DNA of 64,000 bases from Monomorium pharaonis (GCF_013373865.1 NC_050467.1:30542890-30606889), one strand, 5' to 3'; shown: positions 10,630 through 23,022, numbered from the stretch's first letter. The notes: a model not told the origin generated them from the letters alone. Translations and numbers: made by a program.

Positions 10630-11923
10630 AACGTAACTGGTAAAATACCAGAAGCGTTTCTACAGACGGAACTGAATACAATAGAAATCAGAAGCGTCTT
10701 TCCTAACGTTGCGAAGCGTCGCTCGCCGGGTTCAAGTGACCGATCCGTTGTTAATAGTATGAATGTGCGATACACGCGAAACGGGAACAAAAATACCGAT
10801 ATTGAGGGAATCGGGCCGGCGAAGTGGAAATTACCGCGACACAACGATCCAACCTACAGACGTACGGTAAATACCGGAGATTACGGGTAGAGACCCCCAC
10901 CACTCCGCCGTAGGAAGCGCGAGTGTGCGCAGAGACGCGAGTGGGGAGATTGGCAAGGAGAAGGGGAACGACGCCGCTGAATCGAGAGCGAGCAGCGACG
11001 AGCAGCAGTCCCGGACTAATCGTTGATATGAACGGTCATAAAAACGCGACTCACCAAATTCGTAGTCGAAAACGGAAAGGGCGCTCGGGGCATTTATACG
11101 CGGACACCGAGGCCACCGCGAAGCGAGATAACGACATCGCGACGCGTTACCACGCTTTGGAAAACATCGTGCGCTCGGAGACGACGCAAGGCGCGACGGG
11201 CGTTGTGCCCGAACTACGCGAAGAATTGATTAATAGGACGATTCGGAATCGACGGGCGAAACGGGAGACGCGCGACCGCGGACGCAGCGACCTTTGCGCG
11301 TAGTCACAAAGGCCTGTATCGAATCGATATCGATCTTCCGAGATTGACGCGACATTGTCAATTGTCAAATCGCCTCGAGCCGAGGCGAAGGCGCGTCCGA
11401 AGCGACGCGAATACCGATGAAGCGTGTGAATGTGCGAGAGTGCGTGTGTGTGCGTGCGCGAACGATGAGGAGAAAGCGGGCGAGTGTATCGAAGAGAGTG
11501 TAAAGCGGAAATAAAGAAAATCGTGAAAGTGAACGAGTGTTACGGCGATTATTCCGTGTCCTTCCGACGTCCCGTCCATTCCACGCATGATCCACGGCAT
11601 GAAAGCGCGACGGCCGACGGCAGACGCAAACCAAAGGTGGGAGATCGACGAACGAACGGCCCCCACGTAGGCAAGTTTAACCTTGGCGGTTGTAGAGGAG
11701 AAACCGACCTGGCGACCGATTAGAGGACGAGGGACGACGACGGTAAGTCGAAATTACGGTGAACGAGCCGTCAACCTAATAATTTCGGGAACGAAGCTAG
11801 AAATACTGGAATTTCGCAACGAAAACGGACTTGTCCGGTCACAACGTAACTGGTAAAATACCAGAAACGTTTTTATAGATGGAATTGAATATAATAGAAA
11901 TCAGAAGTGTCTTACCTAATGGA
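10630..11923. repeat. Pair of ~80-bp direct repeats enclosing a CpG-rich block
   Basis: The repeat at 10630-10710 recurs at 11843-11923 with several mismatches (shared core AACGTAACTGGTAAAATACC, which includes the hairpin CTGGTAAAATACCAG). The 1.1 kb between them is unusually rich in CpG, Arg-type codons and GCGAC words in all frames. It shows many short open frames but no convincing gene; GACGACG|GTAAGT near 11740 could be a donor. It may be a gene-start region or an insertion. Confidence 0.5.
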
Positions 11924-12019
11924 AAGACACTGCATGAGGTGCCCTCCAGCGGGAGTACGGGACGAGCGTTCCCTTGGCCTCGATGTGTCCTGTTGACCGA
12001 GGCCGTCGAGTAGTTTCCC

Positions 12020-13185
12020 TATTTCTGAGCGGTATTACTATTTCTGTTATTAATCTCTGTGCTGTTATAATTATTACTGTAATTCTCGCGGTATTGACGT
12101 TTACGGCATTAGTTAATCAAATAACCGAAATTCTTGCAATAACTACATAGTTTCCGCCCGCCGTTATCGTCTGTGTTTTCATTGAGACGCGTATTGTTTC
12201 CCGAAGAGGTCGAAGGCGAATTAGCAGTATCGCGTTGAAATATTTTAACTGGTGGCTGAATCGACACGCGGGTTACACGAATTTCTATAGCGCGCCTCCT
12301 CTCTTTCGAGCCGTTTATGAATAGTTATAGTTTTAGAGCACGCTTCCGAAAAATTGTTGTATCCTTCGGCTTTTAATTCTAGCCGATATTCGCGGAGAAG
12401 TTCCTCGTAAATGCTTCTAGTGCGTATGATTCTATAGATCTTATTTCGATCTCGTTTAATGGGCGGTTAAGAGTAACCTGATCACCTTCGATAATTGTGA
12501 TTTTTAAATCTTTAATACGACCGATGTAGTCTAAAATGTATGCTTTCGGTTTCTTATAGGCAATACTAAGTTGTTCGCGGTAATAATTAGCGCTTCTGCC
12601 TGGCCCGAAGGCTCTTTTCAAAGTGTCGAGGAATTTGTCGACGGTGAGATGTGTTTTATCTTCGACTGCTAGGTATGCGTCATGTGATAGCTTATTGCGT
12701 AGCATTTTTATGAAGAGAACTCCGTCGATTAAAGGAATTGACTCCTTAGCTCTTTGCAGGCTTGTGCGAACTGCCATATGGGTATGTTATGTCCATCGTA
12801 TTTAGGAATTAACTCGAGCGCGTCGCGGATATATGATTTTGGATAGGCCGACACGCTGGAGAATCCCGAAGCATCGCGAGCGTGTTGCGCAGGAGAATAC
12901 GCGGTAGTCGAAGACGTTAAAAAAATTGGGGACGCGATCCTACTAACTAAATCGCTAGGAGTGGACACGGCAAATGCGGCAGTTTGATTGATAGACAAAG
13001 CGCTAGTGATAGCTTGAACATCGTTCAAGCAGTTCATTGCGACGGTTTAACTTTCTTTCCTTTTCGGTTACCTCTTTAATGGGTTTTTCATAATTAAGTT
13101 GCTCATCGGCTTTTGTATCAGAGAGTCCGACGTAGTCGGAACTACGGTCCAACTCGTCATCCATTTTCTCTATATTGTTCATTTT
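12020..13185 (-). pseudogene. gag: Gypsy-type retrotransposon gag, frameshifted
   Basis: The minus-strand frame starts at an ATG at 13185 with a charged, probably coiled-coil leader. It changes frame near 13015-13035 and again near 12770-12780 (IPKYDGHNIPIWQFAQACK then RAKESIPLIDG..MLRNKLSHDAYLAVED), and ends with a C-terminal half containing KAYILDYIGRIKDL. Downstream, near 12120-12150, a zinc-knuckle remnant (CSYCKNFG) is readable. This matches the capsid-then-zinc-knuckle order of insect Gypsy Gag, which forms the particle and binds RNA. Three breaks make it non-functional; pol is missing, the element being truncated near 11940-12000. Confidence 0.7.
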
Positions 13186-13556
13186 TAATTATTAATTAAT
13201 GAATATTGTAATCTATAAGACGCGGATTATTTATAGGGCTGATCCTTTCGAATGTTAAGCGCTAAGCTTTTTAATTAGTTGGATTTTAGATGTTCAGATT
13301 AGCGTATCAAACGATTTCAAACAGATCATTAATGTGGCATTTAATTCGCGTATGCAACTTTATCCCGAATAAAGTGATTAATCGTTATATTTTAATTATA
13401 TTGTCAGGCAATATTACACATAAGATCGTGTAAAGTGCGCTCATCATGCGATACAACTTTATTTAGAAATTGAACAATCCGCATTCTTGAATACAAAAAG
13501 ATAAATATTTTATATACAAAAAGAAAGAAAAAAAATTACATATATATTTTTTTGTT

Positions 13557-14045
13557 TTAATAGGTATTAGTTTGACCGCGCGAGGCGTCTAAATGTAGTC
13601 CCTGATTAATTCCAGCATAGATACTAATGCGTTTCTCTACGTTCTCGAATTCAATGTTATTACGTGTTAAATATGCCAAGAACGAAGGGAGTAATTGATT
13701 GCAGCGGGAGCATTCGTATGTGCGACGGACTAAAGTGAGCGATTCATCACAAAAATTGCACAAATAACCGTTGTTGTTTGAGCTTATTATTAGCACGTGC
13801 TGGATGGAGAATTGAGGTTTTAAATTAGCAAGGCTGACGCATTTTAAACATATATTGAGATCGGGGTCGCCGTTGTGATAATTGACGATCGTAGCACAAC
13901 GCGCGAGTGATGAACAGTGCCCGAAAATGACGGAAGGAGACGACGCATATGCCTGAGATGGGGACTTCAACGACGGCACATAGCAGGTAAGTATGACTGG
14001 TGAGTTACTGTAAGAGAAAAAAAAAGAATTTTGATATATATACAT
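13557..14045 (-). CDS. Cys-rich ORF between LTR and gag of the Gypsy fragment
   Basis: It lies just inside the LTR, before gag. A splice acceptor (TTTTTTTCTCTTACAG) sits inside the first codons near 14010, so the true message is probably spliced. The open frame has Cys pairs spaced like a zinc ribbon or finger (CLKC, LCNFCDES, YECSRC). It ends at a TAA at about 13557. A protein in this position is not part of the canonical Gypsy plan. No family was recognised. The stretch 13186-13556 holds no further gene. Confidence 0.45.
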   Translation of the reverse strand: MYIYQNSFFFSYSNSPVILTCYVPSLKSPSQAYASSPSVIFGHCSSLARCATIVNYHNGDPDLNICLKCVSLANLKPQFSIQHVLIISSNNNGYLCNFCDESLTLVRRTYECSRCNQLLPSFLAYLTRNNIEFENVEKRISIYAGINQGLHLDASRGQTNTY

Positions 14046-14106
14046 ATGTGGGTTTTTTTAAAACTAATTCTAGATGTTTTCTTTTTCAGAGCAATCTTTT
14101 AAAATA

Positions 14107-14127
14107 ATCCAATCGCTGTCACCAATT
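14107..14127 (-). other. Probable primer-binding site
   Basis: Directly inside the LTR boundary, the minus strand reads AATTGGTGACAGCGATTGG. A TGGTGACAGCG-type sequence two to three bases from the LTR end is what a tRNA primer-binding site should look like. The tRNA was not identified. Confidence 0.4.
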
Positions 14128-16254
14128 TGTTACATCCAGTGGGGTTAGGATCGCGTATTACTCAATTTTAGAAGCCCTCTTTGCTGAGCGATTACAAGGA
14201 GAGGGAGGAGTTTCAATAGTTTAACTAAGACTGTGTAATTTTCCTTTTTTCTTTTTATTATTATAAGTATTATTTAATACCCAACAGGGTTATTCTAGCA
14301 GGAATACAGGTCCTTAGAGGGCATGACTCTATTGCCACGATCACAGATTTCTAGTATTCGTGACCCTGAGAATTGTTCGACGACTGCGGTTGATCGGTTT
14401 TGCTGGTGGTCGGAGTCGGTGCCACTGATTTAAAGAGATCGCAGGAGAAGGTAAGGGAAAAGGCGATGGTGCCGCGAGAGCGGGGGGGGGGGGGGGAGTG
14501 CCCAATTGAAGGGTCAAACTCCCCGTGCGCGGTGAGTTCTTCGTACAACTTTCTTAGTTGCACCTTCCGGCCTCCTCGTCGGGACTGTCCCATTCTGTCA
14601 CGGGGAATGCCATCTCATTAGTTCTCGTAAATTATGTTCAGTGAAAATAGAAATGTGAAGTAAGAAATAGTTAATTGACGGACGGCTCAATCGGGTGGTG
14701 CTTCGCGCGGCGGTTATTTTATTCTCGGAGGTCGCTGGATTGCCAGAAGGCGTGGATCGGAAGGAACAGGAGACAAATACCTGCCACCATACACGTGGGT
14801 GGAGGCGCCTGATTGCAGCGGCACCGAGGTGTCTGCTCCGGCGCTGTCTAGAATGGCGGAACGCTTAGAAGCGCGCCGAGAGAGAGGACGGAATTCCACC
14901 GCGTTCCTTCCGGAAACGCAGCTCTGCTTCCCCTCCCACACTGTCTGCGAAGGAAGAGAAAAAGATCGAAACATCACCCACCGGGTCGACGCTCTGAGAT
15001 TCGCAAGAAGAAAAGAAAAGAAAAAGAATGACTCGATTTTGAGTATTGTTTTTCTTTAATAAAAAAAAATTTCAAAAAAAATAAATGAGAACTCGCACCT
15101 TACAATTTGTCGTATTCACTCGAGTCGAATTCACATGCAGAATTATCGCAGCGGTCGCAGTTCCGGTTCTAATAATGCAAAAGAAACCGAATTCATAAGG
15201 TAAGGGGGGAAGTTGCCATCTTGAATTTGCAAAGAAATTATTCTAAGTTCAAATCATTGAAAATATTCTAAGTCCATTGATTCCGAAGATATTCTAAGTC
15301 TGTTAATCCTGAAATATTCTAAGTTCGAATTTCAAGAATTTTTCTAAGTTCGACCTAAATTAAATGAAAATTTTCTAAGTTTAACTCGAAATAATTTGAA
15401 AATATTCTAAGTTCAATCCGAAATAATTGAGAATATTTTAAGTTCAAAAACGGTACGGAGCGAGTCTTATAGCCTTTCGGCGCGAGACAAGAATGCAAAA
15501 TCCCGATTTCCGCTTAAAAATCGCGGTTTATATACTCGCAAGTGAGGGTGTTCGGGGGTGAAGAGTTTGGAAGACGAGGCAATAAATCGTTTATCGCCTG
15601 TCATTTAATTTGTTAGTTAATTAATTATTATACTTGATTTTATAATTAGATCAAGTTTCACCGTCGTATTCATATTTTACGCTTGCGCGGCGCGCAACTA
15701 TCGTCCGCGCCTTTTAATCGCGCGCATTCTTTATTCGAGTTTTTCATCGTGGTTTTGCGAATAGCAGATTTCGACGCCACGGAGGTACCGCGTGCTCCTT
15801 TTCGTGTTCGAAATTTATAATCGCTGTTTATTAATTAACTGAAGATGCTCGGCCCTTGCTACTTCGCGGTAAGTGGTCCCGCGCGAGTGCAGATGCACCG
15901 GCACGCACGAGAGCGTAGGCTTACCTCCTTTCTGACAAGTTATTAATGATTTTTGCTAATTATTTAATTTGTTTAATTACTATTAATAGTCCAGAGCCGA
16001 GGCGCCTTAGAAGGGAGCCGGCAAGGGGGAGGATCACTCCCCCGGTGGAAATTTTTCCATAACTATCGCGGTTCGTTAGTAATTAACGTTAATAGTTAAC
16101 GCATGCGCGACCGCACGTTCGTAGCGCGTGATAGACCCGGTAGCGAGAGCGCACGAGTCTGCCAGCGAGTCCGGTTGCTATAGCAACGCGTTTCGCGGCG
16201 TGACGCTTCATGTGATCGTGACGGACAGCGTGAAATATACGTCTGGACGTAACA
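14128..16254 (-). mobile_element. LTR of the minus-strand Gypsy fragment
   Basis: The borders are TGTTACATCC at 14128 and GGACGTAACA at 16254, matching the termini of the solo LTR at 16917-18815. The gag-bearing interior lies on the low-coordinate side, so this is the element's 5' LTR. On the minus strand a TATA box (GTATATAAACC) lies near 15525. It contains a run of 14 G near 14480 and a tandem repeat at 15235-15450. Open frames within it (for example 14351-14593, 14714-14977) show no domain and are not called as genes. At about 2.1 kb it is long for a Gypsy LTR. Confidence 0.65.
15235..15450. repeat. Tandem repeat of about 30 bp (ATATTCTAAGTTC)
   Basis: About eight degenerate units containing ATATTCTAAGTTC or TTTTCTAAGTTC separated by AAT/GAA-rich spacers lie inside the LTR, upstream of its TATA box in transcriptional sense. 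It could act as a promoter-proximal repeat, but that is inference. Confidence 0.75.
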
Positions 16255-16912
16255 TATCATACATCTTCTGCCCGTTCGTTTTTTATTTGTAACTATATTT
16301 TTGTATGATCTTTCCAAAGATTTTAATTTATTTTCTAATTAAGTAGTAGTTACAATGATTCCTTTTGTTTTCATGCTCTCGCGTATTATTTCCTATATTT
16401 TTTTGTTTTAATTTTTCTTTTGGTTAATAATATCTGTTTTTCCTTGTATAATTCTAAAAATAATTTAGTACTTGTATCACTCCATGTATACGTTTCCCGT
16501 ACATTTAATTCTTCTGCTGTCATTATTTTCTTTATTTATTCCATTTAATTTATGATATTATTTGTATATTTGTGTCATCAATATTGCATATTAAATTATC
16601 ACATAAAAGATCTATGTTTTTATATTCTATTTCAAACTGCAGATCACCTAAAAATAGATATCATGAGTAATTATTATACAAAATAACAAGTATTCTTGTC
16701 ATTATATTTTTAGTAAATACCCAGTTAGCTAACTCATATTATTTTTACATCAAAATTTCATTGAAAACATATTCAAATTGAAACAACAAATTACATATAT
16801 CATAATAAATATCATTAGCTTGCTATTTAGATATCTAAAAATAGTTTAATGACAAATTAATATATTATATTATATTATAACCAAACTATTTTCTGATGCA
16901 TCTTTTGTCATA
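16255..16912. other. AT-rich sequence between two LTRs, no gene
   Basis: Low-complexity AT-rich DNA. No open frame of note, no RNA gene and no repeat structure stand out. Confidence 0.5.
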
Positions 16913-16916
16913 TATG

Positions 16917-18815
16917 TGTTACGTCCGGAGGACTTTACGTTTTATTACCCGCTGACCTTCAGAAATAAACCAGTTAAAACAAATATTTTAAGGTTTATCT
17001 GCGGTCGAAAGGACCAAGAAGAATCTCTGCGCCACAAGAGTGTCTGGTTCTCGTGATCAGAAAAACCCAGGACACTGAAGTCATTAAAATTCGGCGGGGG
17101 TCAGGCCCTGGCGAAATAAAATTTAAAATATTTGCTCGGTTCTTGACAGTTTAGGAGCACCTACGGAATTTCCCTTACGACTGTAGATAAGCACCAGATG
17201 CGAGTTAGATTAGTCGAAAGGGATGAGGGCGCGTTTGGTTTCGAATGTAATAAAAAATAATGTTTATTAAAAGAGGACCAGACCACCCATCTAAAAGATA
17301 TAAAATTTTCTGAAACCAAACACGTCTATTAACCCTTAAAATGCGCGACTGCCAACCCTGGAAAACATGATGACAGAAAACATAAAATTTGCACTTTCCT
17401 TTCCCTAGATAAGAACGCCCGAAAATTCCAATCTCCTCTCCCTTACCAGAGTTCAAAATAATGCGAGCGGAGACAAGGAAAAGCGGTACCAACAGTCGGG
17501 GAACCTAATAAACAATACCTCGAAACCAAGTAACCACCTATCCAATGGGAAACTTTAAAACGCATTCCCCAAAAAGAGTTCTACTAATTAGAATATTTGC
17601 ACCACCTACATCTGGATCCTCCCTCTGTATATATAATACCAAATCTTGAAGAGCAGCAGCAGTTAGTTACCCAGTTAGTTAGTGAGTCAGTTAGTTAATT
17701 AAAGAAAATAAAATAGCAGTGATGGAAATAACAGTAGGAGAATAATATGAAGTTAGTAAAAGATTGTATAGCAATAGTTGGAGTAGAATATAATCATGTA
17801 GAATCAGTGCGTGAATAAACTTTAGTGTCGCTCCATCCGGTTAAAAAATCTATTCGATTCCGACAGATTTGTTCGAGAACCAGTAATGAGTAAGTCCCAC
17901 GATTACAATCTTTTTCTTCGTTTTTACTTTACTTATCTACTCCCTTCCGTTTTTAAATTTTTAGGACACACTATTAATTATAAATAATTCCCTCTTGGAG
18001 TTTTTCGCCCCTCTTCTTTCCTCATGGATTCCGAGTGTGATTCTCGCGAATCCCGCTCACCTTTACCAAACCTCGAGGATCCCGCGTGCGATCCTCAGCA
18101 CCCTACCTCTTCTCACGATCTCGAGGATCCCACGTGTGATTTTCGCCATCCCTTATCCTTTCACGACTTCGAGCATCCCTGTTTTCCTCACGTCATCATT
18201 TAGTAAACCCTTCGACTATTTCCTTGTTCTGCATTTACCGTTATAACTATAGAATTAAGATGAAAAATTCTTTTGTTTTCCTTTCTCCGTCCATCACATA
18301 TTTGTAAAATATCTGTACAATTATATACATACTCACTATGTGTTTTAAATTCAATTATTTCACCGTTGTTACAAAATTATCAAATTACGACTACAGCGCT
18401 TATTAGTATTTTTATATTTTTAAATTTTGTTATTAGAATAAATACTTTTGTTAATTTTGTGTAAAAAAACTTTATCATTAATTTAAGTTTGAACGACCTT
18501 TCCTCATCCCCAAACAAAAACTGCATCGGGTCCGATCCCGAGTTATAGCAATTAAGTTTGTTGACTCTAAACTTGGACCTACGAGCGCACGACTGAAAAT
18601 GCAGGATTATAACAGGCCTACCAGCACGCTGATCTATGTTTTCGAGTCATAAAAAGTGCGTTTGATCCGAGGCACCTACCCTTTCTCCCCTCTCTCTCGC
18701 GTGCCTACGGGAATGGTAAGTTTCGTTACGTCCTTCTTTGCCTTATCTCCCCTGTTCTGAAATATCCTCCTAACCCAAATAATAAAGTTTAAATCCCATA
18801 AGGCTGGACGTAACA
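16917..18815 (+). mobile_element. Solo LTR, 1.9 kb, TSD TATG
   Basis: The segment begins TGTTACGTCC and ends GGACGTAACA, and is flanked by TATG at 16913-16916 and 18816-18819. A TATA box (GTATATATAATACC, near 17629) precedes a repeat-rich start (AGTTAGTTACCCAGTTAGTTAG), and AATAAA at about 17813 marks polyadenylation. U3-R-U5 order is therefore plus-strand. Direct GAGGATCCC-type repeats occur near 18080-18140. No coding interior remains. Its termini match those of the Gypsy LTR at 14128-16254, so both belong to one or related families. Confidence 0.85.
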
Positions 18816-18873
18816 TATGTGATGTCGAAAGTTTTCATATCACAGTTGTGTATATCATCTATGTTGTATATAC

Positions 18874-20938
18874 TGTAACCGTGCTCGCGAGCCACGGCCA
18901 ACTTCGCCTCTTCCCCTGGTCACGACCTTGCGCCGCCCGGGTGTTAAGGCGACCGTTTCTCGTGGTTTTCGCTAGAATAGGAAACTGGGCGCCAGGTACA
19001 TTGAGCGTACCATTCTCCTTACAGGCAGCGGAAGATTACTCTAATATTCGTAAAATCACTGAAAAAAAACAGGCCCCGTAGGCGAGCGGGCGTCGGCGAC
19101 TCCAATAGCCAGCGACTCAGCCCTAAAAATGGTAGAGAGGGAGGTTCGGTGCGGGCGGATGGAATCGGGAAGGCGAGAGAAATATCAGAAAAACAATGTT
19201 AATTAAACAAGTTGTTGTGAGCGTTTGCTCGTTTTGGGAATTCTTTCCCGTTAGTAGTTGGGATGCGTCCTGCCTGAAGGATTAGGACCCAAAGGGTGAA
19301 GGTTCGGCTCGGTGTATGAGAAAAAAGAAGACGCTTCTTACTTGCTTGTTCGCTGTCTTTATTTCTTTCTCTTGCGCTTACAGTCAGCTGTGTTGATGTC
19401 ACGTAACACTCGCGATAAGATTTACGGTATGCGACGTTGCTCGGTCGTTGTTATGATACTCTCCGCTCGGTCATGGCGTGGTCGCGTTTATATATTATGG
19501 TATCTGGTGCAATTTCGGGGGCCAGTGACCGGGCGTCGGTAGTTTCCGCGAGGCTAAGCGTCTCGACATCGAAACGCGGTAGCCTTGCGGTTTGATTTTG
19601 CAGCGTAGGGCCTATTTCTAGGGCGATACGAAGCGCGCTGTTGTAATCTCACGGAAGTTACTTGGGACTTCCGTGAGCGCGGCGGATTCTTGTGCGTCTT
19701 TCGAAAGAGGTGCTTCTTGCAACGTCTTTCGAAAGATACGTATCGCAATTATGATAGATATGGTTGTAATCGGCTTACAACAAAGTAAAAATAACAAACA
19801 TATTTCGCGATTTGGACAATTATAAGCTTTCAGCGCTCGGTCGAGCGGTGACCACACTTCACACGTGCGGCGAGCGGGCAATCGCTCGGAATTAGATCTT
19901 TCAAACAGCGAAATTACCCGAAGCGTTATTTCACGTACGCGGAAATTCTCCGGTTCATTTGTACTTGATTATGCGTCGTTGGTGGACGCCAAACTCCCGG
20001 TCTCGCCAAGGGCGATCGGGACGAACAATATCTCAAAACCCACGCAACACGCGACGGACTCGTGCTCCTTCGTACGGTATAATATTCCGCGAATAAAATA
20101 CGCGACAATTGCTACTCGCTCGCTAGCGAAGCGGTGAGAAACGAATACATTTATTTCGGCGAAAATACAATTACGCGGAGACTCGTGATACGAATACAAT
20201 ACGAAAACATTAATGACTCGGCTGCGAATCGGGACAGGCACGCAACGCAAATATAACAAAAGAAGAAGACGTAGCGGATTCACGCATCGGGCGAGACAAC
20301 AAGGTGGTTGAGAATTTTCCGAGATCGTGACTCTATTTTAATAACGAAAAGACCGTAATAAACTCGTGATTGTCTCGCGACTCGCCCAACCACAAAATCG
20401 ACGGCTTTACAATATTGCTGTGACGCTCGTCTCACGCCAAGTCGGTTCCTTCGCCTCAGCCTCGTCCGGGTCCGGATGCCCAGGCTCCTGTGTCCTCTTA
20501 CAATTGTTAACAGCTCGGGATCCGGAACGCACTCGCACGTAACAACTTCCGCAGCTCGAGTGATCGATCCTGGATCCTGCGGGGGCTGCTCGGCGACGCC
20601 GGGCCTTATTGGCCGCGATTTCCCAATTTTGACTTCCGCGCAACGCGTGACGAGCGTTGCCGCTACTTGCTGGATCCAAGGCACGGTGATCGACATTTTG
20701 GGGCCACGTGCACGGGAATTTTCGCGCTTTCTCCTCGGCGGCAGTTTCTTGTCTCTCAGCCCAGGGCATCCTCCGCCTCCGGGACGTTATCTTCGCCTCG
20801 ACGTGGGTGTAAAAAGATTGTTAGCCGTCGCGATCCCTGCCGGAAATCTTGCGGGATCGGATCTGAAGTCGCCCCGCCAGAGTACCGGTCCTGTGCGCCT
20901 TTACTGGATCCTGCAATTGCGATTCGGCAGCAGTATCA
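18874..20938 (+). repeat. GC-rich interspersed repeat family, copy 1 (probable LTR)
   Basis: Starts TGTAACCG and shares a colinear series of blocks with 46249-47848: CTCGCGAGC..CGGCCAACTTCGCCTC, GGGCGCCAGGTAC, GTGCGGGCGGATG, GCTGCGGATCGGGAC-type and, at the end, CGATTCGGCAGCAGTATC. The two copies are diverged and differ by indels. Length, GC content and lack of a conserved frame suggest an LTR or large non-autonomous element. Terminal duplications could not be found. Open frames inside (for example 20280-20946) are composition-driven and are not called. Confidence 0.65.
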
Positions 20939-21353
20939 TGGTATAAAGACAAGGGTATGCTCATGCGCATGCTACCAAACAAAATTGTCAAAGTGTGACG
21001 TCACAAATAAGCGGTAAATTTAAAACTACTGATTCCAAATAGTTTGTTAGTAGCATTCTCGTTAGATATATTATTTTAATTTTAAATTTGCAAGGAAGAA
21101 TTTATTGTGAAGTAATAGTTTATGAATTAATAAATATCTTGTCACAGTTTATAAATTAATAAATATAAATAAACATTACAAACTTAATAAATATAGAAAA
21201 GTATACTAAACGAATACATAAAAATGTCAATACATTTTTCGTATAAAACTTCGAAAGAAACTATGTATTTTGTAGGGATAGTTAAATGACAAGAATAATA
21301 AAAACAACATATATAAAAATGCTATAAAAAAGATTTATTATTGGTAAATTTGG
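20939..21353. other. AT-rich spacer
   Basis: Short AT-rich direct repeats (TTTATRAATTAATAAATAT) near 21118-21170. No gene is seen. Confidence 0.4.
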
Positions 21354-21747
21354 TTAACTTTTTTTTCTTATTTTTAAATATATTTTTTCAAGCAATAATT
21401 CGCTTAATTTCTCGTACTCTAATGTAGGTTCTTGTCCTAATAAGACATAACAAGCTTTTCTTGGCAATTCAATAGGTTTTAACGCAATTTCTACTCTATT
21501 CGCAAGTTTTTTGAAGATAAATTTGTCTTTGCTAAGCTTTAAACTGTGATACTTACAAAATTCTGTGTTTATGACATATGCAGCTTTTAAAAGCTCAGGT
21601 GATGGGTACATGCATTTCCCTCGGGAAATGAATTATAATCAATCTTTGTCATTATTAGTTGGTAACTCACATGTTTGAATACCTAGTGTATTGTGTTTAT
21701 TTTTGAACTTGTATGCTACATAGCCAGCTATATATAGTAAACCTTGA
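21354..21747 (-). pseudogene. P-element-like (THAP-type) transposase, C-terminal remnant
   Basis: On the minus strand, from the left border of the TTAA MITE, the translation reads LYIAGYVAYKF, then a short interval with a stop, then SRGKCMYPSPELLKAAY and a Lys/Leu-rich helical tail ending in KIRKKS. The YIAGYVA..KF and YPSPEL blocks are characteristic of the C-terminal region of P-element/THAP9-type transposases. Catalytic and THAP regions are absent. It directly abuts the truncated integrase, so a deletion or insertion joined them before the MITE landed. Confidence 0.55.
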
Positions 21748-21753
21748 GCTTAA

Positions 21754-23022
21754 CCCATTACTTCCCAAGCGGACATTTTATAGTTGATTGGTTTTCGGCT
21801 CAGAAAAGTGATGAGATCACATGAAAACTTAAAACAAAATATGCTCTTCTACGTAAAAAGAGTTGCTCTTTCAGATTCCGGGGTCAAAATTTCAAAATTT
21901 TCTATTGGAAATTAAATTTGGCGGCTCAAAGTTAATATAAATTTTTTCATCGACTATTGACTTTTTATAGTAGAAAACTTCGAAAAATTTTGTCCATGAC
22001 TGTTGTAAACGATTGAAGTGACGGAGTTGCCTCTTTAAAGTATAAACTATGATTATTAATTGATTTTTTTAAGTAGTTCAAGTAGTTCAAGATGGTGGAT
22101 GCAGTATGGCGTCCAAATACATGGAAATCATATTTTATTGCGATATATGTGTGTGAATAATCTCACATTTCTCACATTTTCGAGGTCGCTGAGTACGAAT
22201 CTTTAGTCAATTAGTCATTTTTCAAAATGGCGGATACAATATGGCGTCAGAATACACGAAAATTAGATTTTGTTGCAAACTATGTGTATCATATTACATT
22301 CGCCTTTCGAAAGATATAAATCAAACTCAGATTCGTATTCAGCGACCTCAAAAACATATAAAATCAGTACCCACGCACATAGTACACAGTAAAATATGAT
22401 TTTCGTGTATTCTGACGCCATATTGTATTCGCTATTTTGGAAAATAAAAAACAGACCCAAAATTTGTTCTCAGCGGTCTCACAAATACATAAAATAAGTA
22501 CTCGGAGGCATAGTTTTTAATAAAGTATGATTTTTACGGCATATTGTATCCGCCATTTTGAAAAATGAGTAATTGAATAAAGATTCGTACTCAGCGACCT
22601 CGAAAATGTGAGAAATGACTATTCACATACATATATCACAATAAAATATGATTTCCATGCATTTGAACGCCATACAGCATCCACTATCTTGAACTACTTA
22701 AACTACTTAAAAAAATTAATTAATAATTATAGTTTATACTTTAAAGAGGCAAACTCCGTCACTTCAATCGTTTACAACATGGACAAAATTTTTCAAAGTT
22801 TTCTACTATAAAAAGTCAATAGTCGATGAAAAAATTTATATCAACTTTGAGCTGCCATATTTAATTTCCAATAAAAAATTTTAAAATTTTGACCCCGAAA
22901 TCTGAAAGAGCAACTCTTTTTACGTAGAAAAGCATATTTTGTTTTAAGTTTTCATGTGATCTCATCACTTTTCTGAGCCGAAAACCAATCGACTATAAAA
23001 TGTCCGCTTGGGAAGTAATGGG
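21754..23022. mobile_element. 1.27-kb foldback MITE with TTAA duplications (piggyBac-like)
   Basis: The ends are CCCATTACTTCCCAAGCGG at 21754 and its complement ending at 23022, flanked by TTAA at 21750-21753 and 23023-23026. The inverted arms extend at least 300 bp and, with mismatches, most of the way to the centre. Inner sub-repeats (ATGGCGTCAGAATACACG, TCAGCGACCTCGAAAA) alternate in orientation. TTAA targets and CCC-starting ends fit the piggyBac superfamily. No transposase is encoded. The element interrupts a virus-type integrase. Confidence 0.85.

Noticed and set aside
11358..11666. Arg-rich frames in the CpG-rich block 10.7-11.9 kb
   Set aside because: Several overlapping frames on both strands are open because the sequence is GC-rich; none has a domain or conserved splice pattern.
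20280..20946. Overlapping frames inside repeat copy 1
   Set aside because: The corresponding segment of copy 2 (about 47225-47850) has no matching frame, so they are not conserved.
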